The notes: generated from the sequence alone by a model not told the origin. DNA of 64,000 bases from an uncultured Eubacteriales bacterium (GCA_934488615.1 CAKSSJ010000005.1:1-64000), one strand, 5' to 3'; positions 25,148-33,913 are shown, numbered from the stretch's first letter. Translations and numbers: made by a program.

Positions 25148-26296
25148 ATGTCCCGATCCGATATTCCGATTTTCAATATACGCTACTGTCACCGCCCGCC
25201 TGCATCATGGATACTTGCGGGCTTCAGCCTGCTTGAAAAGGATGGGGTTCTGAAATTGGGAAAAGTTACCTGTTATGATAATTTTTTGAAGGACGGACTT
25301 TACCAGCATAATAATATAATCGAAGCGTCCGTAGACGGCAAGCTTATTGTATTTGATTATGAAAACGGCTACCAGAGCTTTCTGGACAGCGAGCTTTTTG
25401 ACAGCCAGGCAGATAAGGTCACAGCCCTTTTTAAAAGCAACTGCGATCCAAAAAAATACATCGGACTTCGCAATCAGAGCAAAATTTATCCGTTCGTGGC
25501 AGGGACCTTTACCGCAACCTGTCCCGATAATCCGTACGACAAAATTTTTGCCGAGAAATACGGATTTTCCCGTGACGGCATAATAAAATTCATGTATTCG
25601 GTCAAGCATCACAAGGAATACATAAGACTGCACGATTACAGAAACACCGAAAACCTGAATCACTTCAACTCATATAATCTTCTTTTCTGGACGCGGCTGA
25701 ATGAAGAAATTGTTACCGACAAGGAAATTAAGGCTTCATATCCGTTTCTCGATAACGAAGGCGCGAAAAAGCTTGCCGCCGAGTGTTCGGCAATGCTTCG
25801 CGACATAAATCTTAAAAGAATAGATATATGCTCGGCATTGAAAAAGGAATACGGCGACCGCCTTATAGGCGGAATTGCCGACGGGGACTATGCAAGGAGG
25901 AATTGTCCCGAGCTGATAACAAACGACGAACGAATCGCAACAAGAGGCAGATATCTTGAAACCATGCATTCAAACATAATCGGTATAATTTCAAGCGGAC
26001 ATCAGTATTGCATCGGTGCAAGATTCGGCGAGCTTATTTCTTCGGGCAGAGCGATCCTTTCTGATCCTTTTCGCTATGTTCTCCCGGGAGATTTCAGCGA
26101 GGGAAAGAATTATTTATCCTTTGCCTCAAGCGATGAGCTTTGCGAAAAAGCCGAGTTTTTTCTCAGCAACCCATCGGCAGTCAACGAAATGGAAACGCTT
26201 AACAGTCAGTATTATCATAATTTCTTTGAGCCCCGCAAATGTGTTCTCAATGCTTTAAAAACAGCGTTGCCCGAATATGAAATCTTTAACAAATAA
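25148..26296 (+). CDS. GT-B-type glycosyltransferase-like protein
   Basis: A 382-residue soluble protein. The C-terminal part (HSNIIGIISSGHQYCIGARFGELISSGRAILSDPF, written here only as key pieces HSNIIGI, GARFGELISSG and ILSDPF) resembles the donor-site half of CgeB/GT1-like glycosyltransferases, with SDELCEKAEFFLSNP following as the usual final helices. The N-terminal half is not recognised. The ATG at 25148 has AAGGAG upstream. It is followed after 12 bases by a GH43-type gene and then an HD phosphohydrolase, forming one operon. Transferase activity is inferred; substrate unknown. Confidence 0.6.
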   Translation: MSRSDIPIFNIRYCHRPPASWILAGFSLLEKDGVLKLGKVTCYDNFLKDGLYQHNNIIEASVDGKLIVFDYENGYQSFLDSELFDSQADKVTALFKSNCDPKKYIGLRNQSKIYPFVAGTFTATCPDNPYDKIFAEKYGFSRDGIIKFMYSVKHHKEYIRLHDYRNTENLNHFNSYNLLFWTRLNEEIVTDKEIKASYPFLDNEGAKKLAAECSAMLRDINLKRIDICSALKKEYGDRLIGGIADGDYARRNCPELITNDERIATRGRYLETMHSNIIGIISSGHQYCIGARFGELISSGRAILSDPFRYVLPGDFSEGKNYLSFASSDELCEKAEFFLSNPSAVNEMETLNSQYYHNFFEPRKCVLNALKTALPEYEIFNK

Positions 26297-26308
26297 GGAG
26301 AGTGCGTT

Positions 26309-27181
26309 ATGAAATTCAACAACCCTATCTCCGAGGTCTGGCACGCTGACCCGGAAGCAAGGATTTACAACGGGAAATACTGCATTTACGTTACAAGAAG
26401 TCTCCCTTATGAGCAGCAGCTCAATCAGGATATGTTTATTTCCGACGATCTTGAGCATTGGAAAAAAATCGAGTCAATTATTGATATGAATGATTTTCCT
26501 TGGGTGAAAAAAGCTGTATGGGCGCCGACAATCATAGAAAAAAACGGTAAATATTACTACATCTTTGCCACAAACGATATTCATGAGGATAACGAGGGCG
26601 GCGGACTTGAAATCGCGGTTTCCGATTCGCCGACGGGACCGTTCAAGGGCTACCTCGGCAAATCTTTGATAGGCACGATTATCAACGGCGCTCAGCCGAT
26701 TGACGCTCACCTTTTCAAGGACGATGACGGCACTGTTTACCTTTACTACGGCGGCTGGAAGCATTGCAATGTATGCAAAATGAACGAGGACATGACAGGC
26801 TTCGTTCCGTTTAATGACGGCGAGACTTTTAAAGAAATCACACCGAACGATTACGTTGAGGGTCCCTGCATGATGAAGAAGGACGGCAAATATTATTTCA
26901 TGTATTCCTGCGGAAGCTGGGGCGAGGGAACATACCGTGTGGATTATTCGATAGCCGACAGTCCGCTCGGTCCTTTTGAAAGTTTCGGAACAATTCTTTC
27001 CTCTCAGCCCGGAGTTGCCGAAGGTCCCGGACACAACGGCTATTTCCTGCTTGAAAACGGCGAGATGCTGATGGTTTACCACCGCCGTCGTGAGGATATC
27101 AAGGACCGTGACGCAAGATTTCTTTGCATTGACAAGGTCGAATTTGACGGCGATAAAATCAAGCCGATAAAAATGACTTGA
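26309..27181 (+). CDS. Glycoside hydrolase family 43 protein
   Basis: Five-bladed beta-propeller hydrolase of the arabinofuranosidase/xylosidase group. The three family acids are visible: WHADPEARI (general base Asp near residue 13), GAQPIDAHLFKDDDG (pKa-tuning Asp) and DYVEGPCMMKK (acid Glu). There is no signal peptide, so it acts in the cytoplasm on imported oligosaccharides. GGAGAG lies upstream, overlapping the stop of the glycosyltransferase gene. At 290 residues it is the minimal catalytic domain without carbohydrate-binding modules. Exact linkage cannot be assigned. Confidence 0.9.
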   Translation: MKFNNPISEVWHADPEARIYNGKYCIYVTRSLPYEQQLNQDMFISDDLEHWKKIESIIDMNDFPWVKKAVWAPTIIEKNGKYYYIFATNDIHEDNEGGGLEIAVSDSPTGPFKGYLGKSLIGTIINGAQPIDAHLFKDDDGTVYLYYGGWKHCNVCKMNEDMTGFVPFNDGETFKEITPNDYVEGPCMMKKDGKYYFMYSCGSWGEGTYRVDYSIADSPLGPFESFGTILSSQPGVAEGPGHNGYFLLENGEMLMVYHRRREDIKDRDARFLCIDKVEFDGDKIKPIKMT

Positions 27182-27192
27182 GGAGTATCCAC

Positions 27193-27774
27193 ATGGAACC
27201 GAGAAAGCTTATCGAAACGCTTGCCGTTGCCGAACGGCTAAAGGACGCAACAAGGCATTGCTATACCTCGGGCGGACGCAGGGAAAGCGTTGCCGAGCAT
27301 TCATGGAGAATGACTCTCATGGCTTACCTTGTCAGCGACGAATTCCCCGAAGCGGATTTTGAAAAGATATTTAAGATGTGCCTCATACACGACCTCGGCG
27401 AAGCATTTACGGGTGATATTCCGACCTTTGAGAAAACCGAAGAAAACGAAAAGCAGGAGGAAAGGCTTCTGCTCGATTGGGTAAAATCCCTGCCGGAGCC
27501 GTTTTGCACGGAAATGGCGGCGCTTTACGAAGAAATGGCGGAGAGAAAAACGCTTGAAGCGAAAATATACAAGGCTATGGACAGCCTTGAAGCCCTTATT
27601 CAGCATAACGAGAGCGATATTTCAACATGGCTTCCGCTTGAATACGACCTGCAAATGACTTATTGCAACGACAAAACGGACTTCTCGGAATATATGAAGT
27701 CTTTGCGTGAGCTTGTGCACAACGACAGCATTGATAAAATTGAAAATGAGCGTTCAAAGCATTCCGAAGCTTGA
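27193..27774 (+). CDS. HD-domain phosphohydrolase (YfbR/HDDC2-like)
   Basis: A 193-residue HD hydrolase. The metal ligands are in SVAEHSWRM (His), CLIHDLGEAFTGDIP (the HD pair) and YKAMDSLEAL (distal Asp). This arrangement matches YfbR/HDDC2-type 5'-deoxynucleotidases acting on dNMPs, though paralogues differ. The ATG at 27193 is preferred, with GAGGAG seven bases upstream; a TTG at 27178 lies inside the GH43 stop region. Its stop overlaps the -35 box of the csoR-like promoter. Confidence 0.85.
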   Translation: MEPRKLIETLAVAERLKDATRHCYTSGGRRESVAEHSWRMTLMAYLVSDEFPEADFEKIFKMCLIHDLGEAFTGDIPTFEKTEENEKQEERLLLDWVKSLPEPFCTEMAALYEEMAERKTLEAKIYKAMDSLEALIQHNESDISTWLPLEYDLQMTYCNDKTDFSEYMKSLRELVHNDSIDKIENERSKHSEA

Positions 27775-27819
27775 CTTTTCCTGTAAAAAGCTTTAATATA
27801 GTAATACCCCTTATCGTAT
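27771..27819 (+). promoter_or_regulatory. Promoter and candidate CsoR operator
   Basis: TTGACT at 27771-27776, 17-base spacer, TAATAT at 27794-27799. Just downstream, ATACCCC...GTAT (27804-27819) resembles the ATACC-G/C-tract-GTAT sites bound by CsoR/RcnR repressors; autoregulation by the next gene is likely (inference). Confidence 0.6.
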
Positions 27820-27831
27820 GGAGGATGAAAT

Positions 27832-28107
27832 ATGAGACAGTGTATGGACGCCGAAAATCTGCACCGCAGGCTGAAGAAAATCATCGGTCAGGTTCAGGCA
27901 ATTGACAGAATGATAGACGAGGACGTGCCCTGTGAGGACGTGCTTTCGCAGATAAATGCCGCAAAATCGGCTCTTCACGGCTGCGGCAAGGTTGTGCTTG
28001 AGGGCCACATCAAGCATTGCGTGCGTGACGGAATTGAGCATGGTGACGCGGACAAAACGATTGAAAGCTTCACCAAGGCAGTAGAAAGATTTTCAAATAT
28101 GGGTTGA
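27832..28107 (+). CDS. Metal-sensing transcriptional repressor, CsoR/RcnR (DUF156) family
   Basis: A 91-residue all-helical tetrameric repressor family that releases DNA on binding Cu(I), Ni(II) or on sulfur modification. Cys34, His59 and Cys63 (PCEDV and GHIKHC) match the C-H-C copper-site triad of CsoR, and LHRRLKKIIGQVQAIDRMI is the conserved first helix. A further Cys51 lies between them. No copper ATPase or chaperone adjoins it; the next gene is a Nudix hydrolase four bases downstream. GGAGG precedes the start. Copper sensing is likely from the triad but not proven. Confidence 0.9.
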   Translation: MRQCMDAENLHRRLKKIIGQVQAIDRMIDEDVPCEDVLSQINAAKSALHGCGKVVLEGHIKHCVRDGIEHGDADKTIESFTKAVERFSNMG

Positions 28108-28111
28108 GATT

Positions 28112-28732
28112 ATGAACGAAGAAATGCGATGGCTCGACTGGGCGGTTGAACTGCAAAGCCTTGCACAGGTAGGCTTGACCTACAGCAAGGACGCCTACGA
28201 CATCGAAAGATTTGAGCGCATCCGTGAAATCTCGGCAGAAATGGTAGCTCACAAATCAGAAATTCCGATTGACAAGGTAAAAAATCTCTTCTGCAACGAA
28301 GCAGGTTATCAAACCCCGAAGCTCGACACAAGAGCGGCGGTTTTCAAGGACGGAAAAATTCTCCTTGTCAGAGAGAACAACGGCAAATGGTCGCTCCCGG
28401 GCGGCTGGGTCGATGTCAATGTTTCCGTCGGCGAAAATGCTGTCAAAGAGGTCAAGGAAGAATCGGGGCTCGACGTCAGGGCAGAAAGAATTATCGCCGT
28501 ACAGGATAGAAACAAGCACAATCTTCCCGTTTATGCCTACGGAATTTGCAAGATTTTTGTTCTCTGCTCGCTCATCGGCGGACACTTTGAAAGCAATATC
28601 GAAACGACGGGCTTTGATTATTTTACACTTGACGATCTGCCGCCGCTTGCAGAAGAAAAGAACAATGCCAAACAGGTCAAAATGTGCTTTGAAGCACATG
28701 AAAATGATAATTGGCAAATAAAATTTGATTAA
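28112..28732 (+). CDS. Nudix hydrolase with N-terminal helical domain
   Basis: A 206-residue protein: an N-terminal helical domain (about 1-65; the Nudix_N_2-type domain of ADP-ribose pyrophosphatase-like enzymes) and a Nudix domain. The Nudix box runs from GGWVDVN to EVKEESGLD. It departs from GX5EX7REUXEEXGU: the first Glu is Val and the Arg of REU is Lys, while the metal-binding EE pair is kept. Reduced or altered activity is possible. It begins four bases after the csoR-like gene and so is probably coexpressed. Substrate is likely a nucleoside diphosphate derivative. Confidence 0.88.
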   Translation: MNEEMRWLDWAVELQSLAQVGLTYSKDAYDIERFERIREISAEMVAHKSEIPIDKVKNLFCNEAGYQTPKLDTRAAVFKDGKILLVRENNGKWSLPGGWVDVNVSVGENAVKEVKEESGLDVRAERIIAVQDRNKHNLPVYAYGICKIFVLCSLIGGHFESNIETTGFDYFTLDDLPPLAEEKNNAKQVKMCFEAHENDNWQIKFD

Positions 28733-28738
28733 ATATAT

Positions 28739-28792
28739 AAAGCCTTAATTCGCAGGGTTTATAATGGAGCCTACGCGATTATGGCTTTTATT
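28739..28792 (+). terminator. Terminator after the Nudix gene
   Basis: AAAGCCTTAATTCGC (28739-28753) pairs with GCGATTATGGCTTT (28775-28788), one bulge, and is followed by TTTTATTTTTT. Confidence 0.75.
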
Positions 28793-28867
28793 TTTTCTAA
28801 AACTCATGATTACGGAAATTGTGACAAACTTATTATAATTGCATGAAACAATAATTACAATTTTCTG

Positions 28868-28896
28868 TTGTAGCCTAAAACTTAGTGTGCTATAAT
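28868..28896 (+). promoter_or_regulatory. Promoter of the GT-C gene
   Basis: TTGTAG at 28868-28873, 17-base spacer ending TGC, TATAAT at 28891-28896 (extended -10). The 200-base gap before it holds only the upstream terminator and AT-rich sequence. Confidence 0.75.
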
Positions 28897-28940
28897 TTAT
28901 GTCACAAGTATTAAAGGTATTCTTTGAAAGGTGAAAATGA

Positions 28941-30452
28941 ATGAAACAAGTTGTAAACAATATTTTTAATGTTTGTTTTTTTATTGTATCAATACTGATT
29001 TTTGAGGCGGCGTTTTCACAAATGGTTATTCAATCATTTGTTGCGGGGTTATTGGTTATCCCTACGGTTGCCTTATTTTTATTTGTTTGTATTAAAAAGA
29101 CCGATTTTTTAGAAAAAATAAATTATGAAAGAGCTTGGTGGATTCTAAGAATCATATCAATTGCTTTTATGATGAAATCAGCTTTTTCCCTTCAGGTCGG
29201 TTTTTCATGGGACTGGGGCGGACTTATCCAAACGGCATATAATTATATTGAAACCGCAGAAATTGACAAGCTTGACTACTACGCTCGATACCCCAACAAT
29301 CAGTTTTGGCTGCTTTGCCTTGTTTCGCTGTTTAAGTTCGTTAAGCTGTTTGTCGGCAACGCTGAAATACATTTTTATAAGCATTTCACAATGGTCGTTT
29401 CTGTCATTATTATGCAGATTGCCATTGAATTTATTTACCGTTCCGCGAAAGTCATTTTTTCTCCGAAAAAAGCTTTTTTTACGGGCATAATTACTTTGTT
29501 TTTTGCGCCGCTTTACCTTTATGCCGAATTTTTCTACACCGACATTCCCTGCGTTTTAACGGTGTCGATAATGATGTTTTTGTATTTCAAAATGCAAAAA
29601 GCCGAAAGCGTTAAATTTAAAATCATACTTTATATTCTCTTTGGTATCGTGGGAGCTTTTTCGTTCTTGATAAAAATAAATTCCTTTATTGTTTTTGTGG
29701 CTATTTTGATAGGTATGATCTTTAATAAAATTTCATTTAAACAGTTTGTGTGCTTTTTCCTTATCAGCATTGTAACATTAGGTGCAACCGTAAAAGGTGT
29801 AAGTGCGGTGGCTAAACCGATTTACAGAGATAAATTCGGTATCACCAAAGAGTTAGAGGAAAAATATGAATTTCCACCGACTCATTGGATAATGATGGGG
29901 CTTGGCTACGGCGGGTATTTACAAAAGGATGTCGATTACACGTCAAGCTTTGATACCTACCAGAAAAAAGAAGAAGCCACTGTAAAAGAAATCGAAAAAA
30001 GAGTTAAAGATTACGGATTTTTCGGATTATTAAACCATACTTTTTCCGATAAGGTTATCCGCACCTTTGGCAGCTGCACCTTGGAAGGAAGCTTTTATGC
30101 CGGAAGAAGATCTATCTATACCAAAGGCATTTTTACAAGACTTTTTACATGGCACGGCGACCTTTATCCGATAAGCTTAGTCTACTTCTGGATTTATTAT
30201 ATTTTTATAATTCTCGGACTTCTTTTTTCGGCTATTGAGAGCTTGAAAAGGAAAAAATCAACCACAAACCAAATACTTCTTGCTGGCAGAATTGCAATCT
30301 TCGGAATATTTAACTTCATGCTTATTTGGGAATGTAACAGCAGATACCTATTGGTTTTCGTTCCCGTTCTGATCCTGCTTGCAACAGACGGACTTTCATA
30401 TTTCGTAAACACATTCAAAAAATATCTGAGCCTCAAAAAGGAGCTTCGCTAA
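28941..30452 (+). CDS. GT-C/PMT-like membrane glycosyltransferase
   Basis: A 503-residue polytopic protein with about eleven hydrophobic helices and an acidic first extracellular loop (FSWDWGGLIQTAYNY), the place where GT39/ArnT-like enzymes carry their catalytic Asp. YARYPNNQFW and FYTDIPC fit family positions. It would transfer a sugar from a polyprenyl-phosphate donor to an envelope acceptor. Base composition is visibly more AT-rich than the neighbours, with many TTT/AAA codons, suggesting a different history. GAAAGGTGA lies before the ATG. Single gene; ends in a terminator that overlaps its own stop region. Confidence 0.75.
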   Translation: MKQVVNNIFNVCFFIVSILIFEAAFSQMVIQSFVAGLLVIPTVALFLFVCIKKTDFLEKINYERAWWILRIISIAFMMKSAFSLQVGFSWDWGGLIQTAYNYIETAEIDKLDYYARYPNNQFWLLCLVSLFKFVKLFVGNAEIHFYKHFTMVVSVIIMQIAIEFIYRSAKVIFSPKKAFFTGIITLFFAPLYLYAEFFYTDIPCVLTVSIMMFLYFKMQKAESVKFKIILYILFGIVGAFSFLIKINSFIVFVAILIGMIFNKISFKQFVCFFLISIVTLGATVKGVSAVAKPIYRDKFGITKELEEKYEFPPTHWIMMGLGYGGYLQKDVDYTSSFDTYQKKEEATVKEIEKRVKDYGFFGLLNHTFSDKVIRTFGSCTLEGSFYAGRRSIYTKGIFTRLFTWHGDLYPISLVYFWIYYIFIILGLLFSAIESLKRKKSTTNQILLAGRIAIFGIFNFMLIWECNSRYLLVFVPVLILLATDGLSYFVNTFKKYLSLKKELR

Positions 30453-30472
30453 TTTGCGACAGCTCCTTTTTT
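30435..30472. terminator. Bidirectional terminator spanning the GT-C stop codon
   Basis: AAAAAGGAGCT (30435-30445) pairs with AGCTCCTTTTT (30461-30471). The TAA of the GT-C gene lies in the loop, and the converging HD pseudogene ends at 30472. Confidence 0.85.
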
Positions 30473-31069
30473 CAGCAATATATGCACTTTTCGATATCAG
30501 GGAGGACGGCATAAACCGACTTGCCTATCCTTTTTTCAAAATATTCCTTGTATTCATACGTCTTGTTCCGGCGGTCAACGGTGAAAGGATAAATTCCGTA
30601 ACGTCGGGTCGTGTCAATAAATCTTTTTTCAAGAATACACAAGCCGTTTGCATCGCCCAATGCGTCGCAGAGAATTATCAGCTTGTCGTAATCATCATAT
30701 TTAATGCTGTCAAGAAATGTCTTTATAAAATCATACTGCTCGGCGGTTATGTCCTTTTTGCCTATATCTGCGTCAATATCCTTCACGGGGGAACGAATGA
30801 GTCAAACACACTCTTGCCACCTCGTCCCAGCCCTTTAACATCGCATAGTCATAGCCGTCAATTATATGTCTTACTGCGGCAATGCCCGTCCGCCTGCCGA
30901 TATCGTGCAGAAGTCCGCAGACATGAGCCTTTTCGCCGTCAAGTCCGCTTGCTTCGGCAATCAGCCGTGCCGCTTCGGCAACGTTATATGAATGTTTCGT
31001 CCACGGCCCCGGGTTCATCTCGCCTGCAAGCTCAAGCTCCGCAATTGCTGTTTTTTTGTCGGGGAACAT
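30472..31069 (-). pseudogene. HD-superfamily hydrolase split by a one-base frameshift
   Basis: Two adjacent minus-strand frames form one protein. The 5' part (from 31069) carries the HD motifs TKHSYNVAEAA and HVCGLLHDIGRR and ends at ...LTHSFP followed by an aberrant REGY and stop. The 3' part begins DIDADIGKKDITAEQY and runs to 30472, matching the second half of COG1418-type HD proteins. The break is at a run of five C (minus strand; GGGGG at 30787-30791). With four C the frame continues as FPVKDIDADIG, the expected joint. AGGAGG precedes the ATG at 31069, one base after the methyltransferase stop. It is either a recent pseudogene or an assembly error. Confidence 0.85.
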
Positions 31070-31070
31070 A

Positions 31071-31862
31071 TTAGCCCTCCTTTATTTTTAATTCGGCAAG
31101 CGCCGCATAATGCAAAACATCAAATTCATCAGATGCAATTTTTTGAAGCAAGGTTTTGTGCTCCGTTTCCCATTTTGCTATTTCTTCATCGGAAAGCGAA
31201 GCGCCTATACCTCGGCATGCCTTTACTCTGCCATGCCAGCTTTCACGGGTAAAATGCACATTCAGCTTGTATTCCTCGTGATAAACGAGCTCGAAGCTTT
31301 TCAAATATTCGGGAGCAATATCAATCGGACGAAGCCGTTCCCTTGCTCCGCTCCATTCGGGATTGTATTTCAAAATCAGCCGTTCGCTCTCTCCTGCGAT
31401 CCTGTCCTCGTTCGGCAGCCATGCCATGTAAAGCACAAGCAAACGGCCGTCCTTTTTCATTATTTTAAGAAGCTTCGGAATAAGAACCTCGGGGTTAAAA
31501 TACCAAAAGCATTGGCAAGCAGTTACAACATCAAACGAACCCGGCGGAAAATCAATTGCTTCGGCGGAAGCGATGTGATATTCAATATCCATACCCTTTG
31601 AAAGCCGCCTCGCCTGCTCAATTTGATTCTCAGAGATATCCGTGCCGACCCATTTTGCACCGTAGCGGTACATGTTTCTCGGCAAAACACCTGTACCCGT
31701 GCCAAGGTCGAGAACTCTCTGCCCCGAGGTACAAAGACCTCTTGAAATTATTTTATCATAAAATTTTTGCGGATATATATCCCGATATTTCGCATATTCG
31801 GCGGAGGTTCTTCCCCAGTCAAATGGTTTGCCCCCGTCGATATTTTTATCTGAAATGTTCAT
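31071..31862 (-). CDS. Class I SAM-dependent methyltransferase
   Basis: A 263-residue methyltransferase of the UbiE/Methyltransf_11 group. Motif I is VLDLGTGTGVLPR (about 50-62), motif II VGTDISENQI, and a CQCFWYFNP segment takes the motif IV position. The C-terminal third is a lid/substrate region. Substrate unknown; similar genes are annotated as small-molecule methyltransferases. It is cotranscribed with the HD gene downstream (one-base gap). Confidence 0.88.
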   Translation of the reverse strand: MNISDKNIDGGKPFDWGRTSAEYAKYRDIYPQKFYDKIISRGLCTSGQRVLDLGTGTGVLPRNMYRYGAKWVGTDISENQIEQARRLSKGMDIEYHIASAEAIDFPPGSFDVVTACQCFWYFNPEVLIPKLLKIMKKDGRLLVLYMAWLPNEDRIAGESERLILKYNPEWSGARERLRPIDIAPEYLKSFELVYHEEYKLNVHFTRESWHGRVKACRGIGASLSDEEIAKWETEHKTLLQKIASDEFDVLHYAALAELKIKEG

Positions 31863-31882
31863 TTTTCTCCTTTTAATAAATC

Positions 31883-31908
31883 AAGCCCACCGACAATGCG
31901 ATGGGCTT
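31883..31908 (-). terminator. Terminator of the oxidoreductase/isomerase operon
   Basis: AAGCCCACCG (31883-31892) pairs with CGATGGGCTT (31899-31908), one mismatch; on the minus strand it is followed by a modest T-rich tail (GATTTATT). Confidence 0.65.
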
Positions 31909-31915
31909 AAACATT

Positions 31916-33070
31916 TTATATCTCGGGGATAACAACCTCAACCTCTTTGCCGAGCTCTGCCGACTTAACAATATGGTCGATGATAGCCTGGTTGTAGAGA
32001 ATCTGGCTTGACGGGATCGGAGCAGGATCGCCGTTTGCGATAGCGTCGAGGAACGAACGGCACTTCTTATAGAAAAGGCCCTTGCCCTTGTTCTCAAGAA
32101 GAGGAACAACAGTCTGAACCTGCTCGCCTGCAACGTCATGATAAATCGTCATCGGGCCTGACATCTCGCCGTTCCAGCAATCTGTTGACGGAATTCTGAG
32201 AGCACCCTCCGTGCCGAAGATGATGGTGTCGCCCGGTGTATCGGGATGCATAGCCCATGCGATACGGAAGTCGAGAATGATGCCGCCGTCAAGACGTACA
32301 AATGCTGCTGCGAAATCCTCAACATTGAATCTTGCCGCATCCGTCGGGTTGTTGTACTTCGGATTTGTGCCGAAGAAGTTTGATGTGTAGCCTGTAACTG
32401 TGAGCGGCTTCGGATAACCGATAGCGTTGAGAACAACGTCAAGAGAATAGCAGCCGATATCGCCCATTGCGCCGATACCTGCGGTCTTTTTCTCGATGAA
32501 CGTGCTGTTCGGAATACCGCGACGGCGTCCGCCGCCTGTCTGAATGTAGTAAATCTTACCAAGCTCGCCCGACTGAACGATCTTCTTAACCATCTTCATG
32601 TTCTCGTCATTACGGGGCTGGAAACCGATTGAAAGGAGCTTTCCGCTCTCCTTTTCTGCCTTGCAGATTTCAACTGCTTCTTCTGTTGTAACGCACATCG
32701 GCTTCTCGAGAAGAACGTTTACGCCGTGCTTGAGTGAATAGATAGTACACTCGGCATGCGTCATGTTGTATGTACAAACGCTTACGGCGTCAAGCTCGGG
32801 CTCGTTATCGATAAGCTCCTCGTGATTCTTGTAGAAATGTACATTATCAAGGCGTCCGTCCTTGTTGTACCTTGCGGCAAACTTCTCAGCCTTGCCGGGA
32901 ATGAGGTCGGCCATAGCAACGATATCAACATCGTCCATGTCGAGATAGCTCTCGATGTGTGCCTCAGCAATCCAGCCTGTGCCGATGATGCCTACCTTGA
33001 ATCTTCTGCCCGTTGAGGTCTTTTCCTCCTCAACAGCCTGGGTAAATTGGTTCAATACTGCGTCAGACAT
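31916..33070 (-). CDS. Gfo/Idh/MocA family sugar oxidoreductase
   Basis: A 384-residue NAD(P)-dependent dehydrogenase. The Rossmann fold begins KVGIIGTGWIAEAH (about 24-37), and the active-site LLEKPMCV carries the conserved EKP lysine; the C-terminal alpha/beta sheet binds sugars or cyclitols. MGDIGCYSLDV contains the usual substrate-binding residues. It lies 12 bases downstream of a TIM-barrel isomerase, a frequent pairing in inositol- and keto-sugar pathways. Substrate cannot be assigned. Confidence 0.93.
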   Translation of the reverse strand: MSDAVLNQFTQAVEEEKTSTGRRFKVGIIGTGWIAEAHIESYLDMDDVDIVAMADLIPGKAEKFAARYNKDGRLDNVHFYKNHEELIDNEPELDAVSVCTYNMTHAECTIYSLKHGVNVLLEKPMCVTTEEAVEICKAEKESGKLLSIGFQPRNDENMKMVKKIVQSGELGKIYYIQTGGGRRRGIPNSTFIEKKTAGIGAMGDIGCYSLDVVLNAIGYPKPLTVTGYTSNFFGTNPKYNNPTDAARFNVEDFAAAFVRLDGGIILDFRIAWAMHPDTPGDTIIFGTEGALRIPSTDCWNGEMSGPMTIYHDVAGEQVQTVVPLLENKGKGLFYKKCRSFLDAIANGDPAPIPSSQILYNQAIIDHIVKSAELGKEVEVVIPEI

Positions 33071-33082
33071 ATTAAATCTCCT

Positions 33083-33913
33083 TTATTTGTTAATTTCTTT
33101 AATGTAATCAATGCTCATTTTTGCACACTCAAGCGGAGTCTTGTCAAGAGCGGGCTGATCCTGCTCAACAACTACCCATGATGTGCCTGCCTTCTTGCAA
33201 GCCTCGAGAATCTCGGGGAAATTCTGAACACCGTAGCCGCAGGGACGGAAGCCGAATGCCTCTTCCTCCTCAGCGTCCTGTGCGCCGTCGTCAATACCGA
33301 TAAGCTGATAAAGCTTTGCAGGCTTGCCCTTGCCGCTCATATGGAAATCCTTGAGGTGAACAACGGGAGCTCTGCCCGAATATTTTTCAACATACTTTGC
33401 CGGATCCTCGCCGCCGACATTGACCCAACAGGTGTCAAGCTCGGTCTGAAGCTCATCGGGAGTAAGCGTTGAATAGAGAAGATCAAGGCCGTAAACGTCG
33501 CCGACCTTCTTAAACTCGAAGTCGTGGTTATGATAAAGGAACGTGATGCCGTACTTCTTACCGATAGCGGCAAAGCGCTTGATTCCCTCAACCGTATCAT
33601 CGAAAAGCTCTGCGCCGGGGCGTCTCTCCTCAACTGCATACGGAATTGCGATATACTTACAGCCGATCTCGGCATAAGTTGCAATCGTCTTTTCGGGATC
33701 TGCATCAAGCTCGTCATACGGAACGTGAGCGGAAATCGGCTTAACACCGACCTCGGCGCAAATCTTTTTAACCTCTTCTGCCGAATGGTCAAAAAGTCCA
33801 GCGAACTCAACTCCGTCGTAGCCCATATCCTTAACCTTTTTTATTGTACCTGCAAAATCCTCCGCCATAGCGTCACGGACGGAGTAAAGCTGCAAAGCAA
33901 CAGGAAAACTCAT
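33083..33913 (-). CDS. Sugar phosphate isomerase/epimerase (xylose isomerase-like TIM barrel)
   Basis: A 276-residue AP endonuclease 2-fold TIM barrel. Metal-binding acids and histidines appear in FLYHNHDFEF, ELDTCWVNVGG, VVHLKDFHM and VVVEQD, the pattern of IolE/IolI- and YcjR-like proteins. Together with the downstream Gfo/Idh/MocA gene it likely interconverts or oxidises a keto-sugar or inositol derivative. AGGAGG precedes the ATG; its own promoter lies just upstream. Confidence 0.92.
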   Translation of the reverse strand: MSFPVALQLYSVRDAMAEDFAGTIKKVKDMGYDGVEFAGLFDHSAEEVKKICAEVGVKPISAHVPYDELDADPEKTIATYAEIGCKYIAIPYAVEERRPGAELFDDTVEGIKRFAAIGKKYGITFLYHNHDFEFKKVGDVYGLDLLYSTLTPDELQTELDTCWVNVGGEDPAKYVEKYSGRAPVVHLKDFHMSGKGKPAKLYQLIGIDDGAQDAEEEEAFGFRPCGYGVQNFPEILEACKKAGTSWVVVEQDQPALDKTPLECAKMSIDYIKEINK

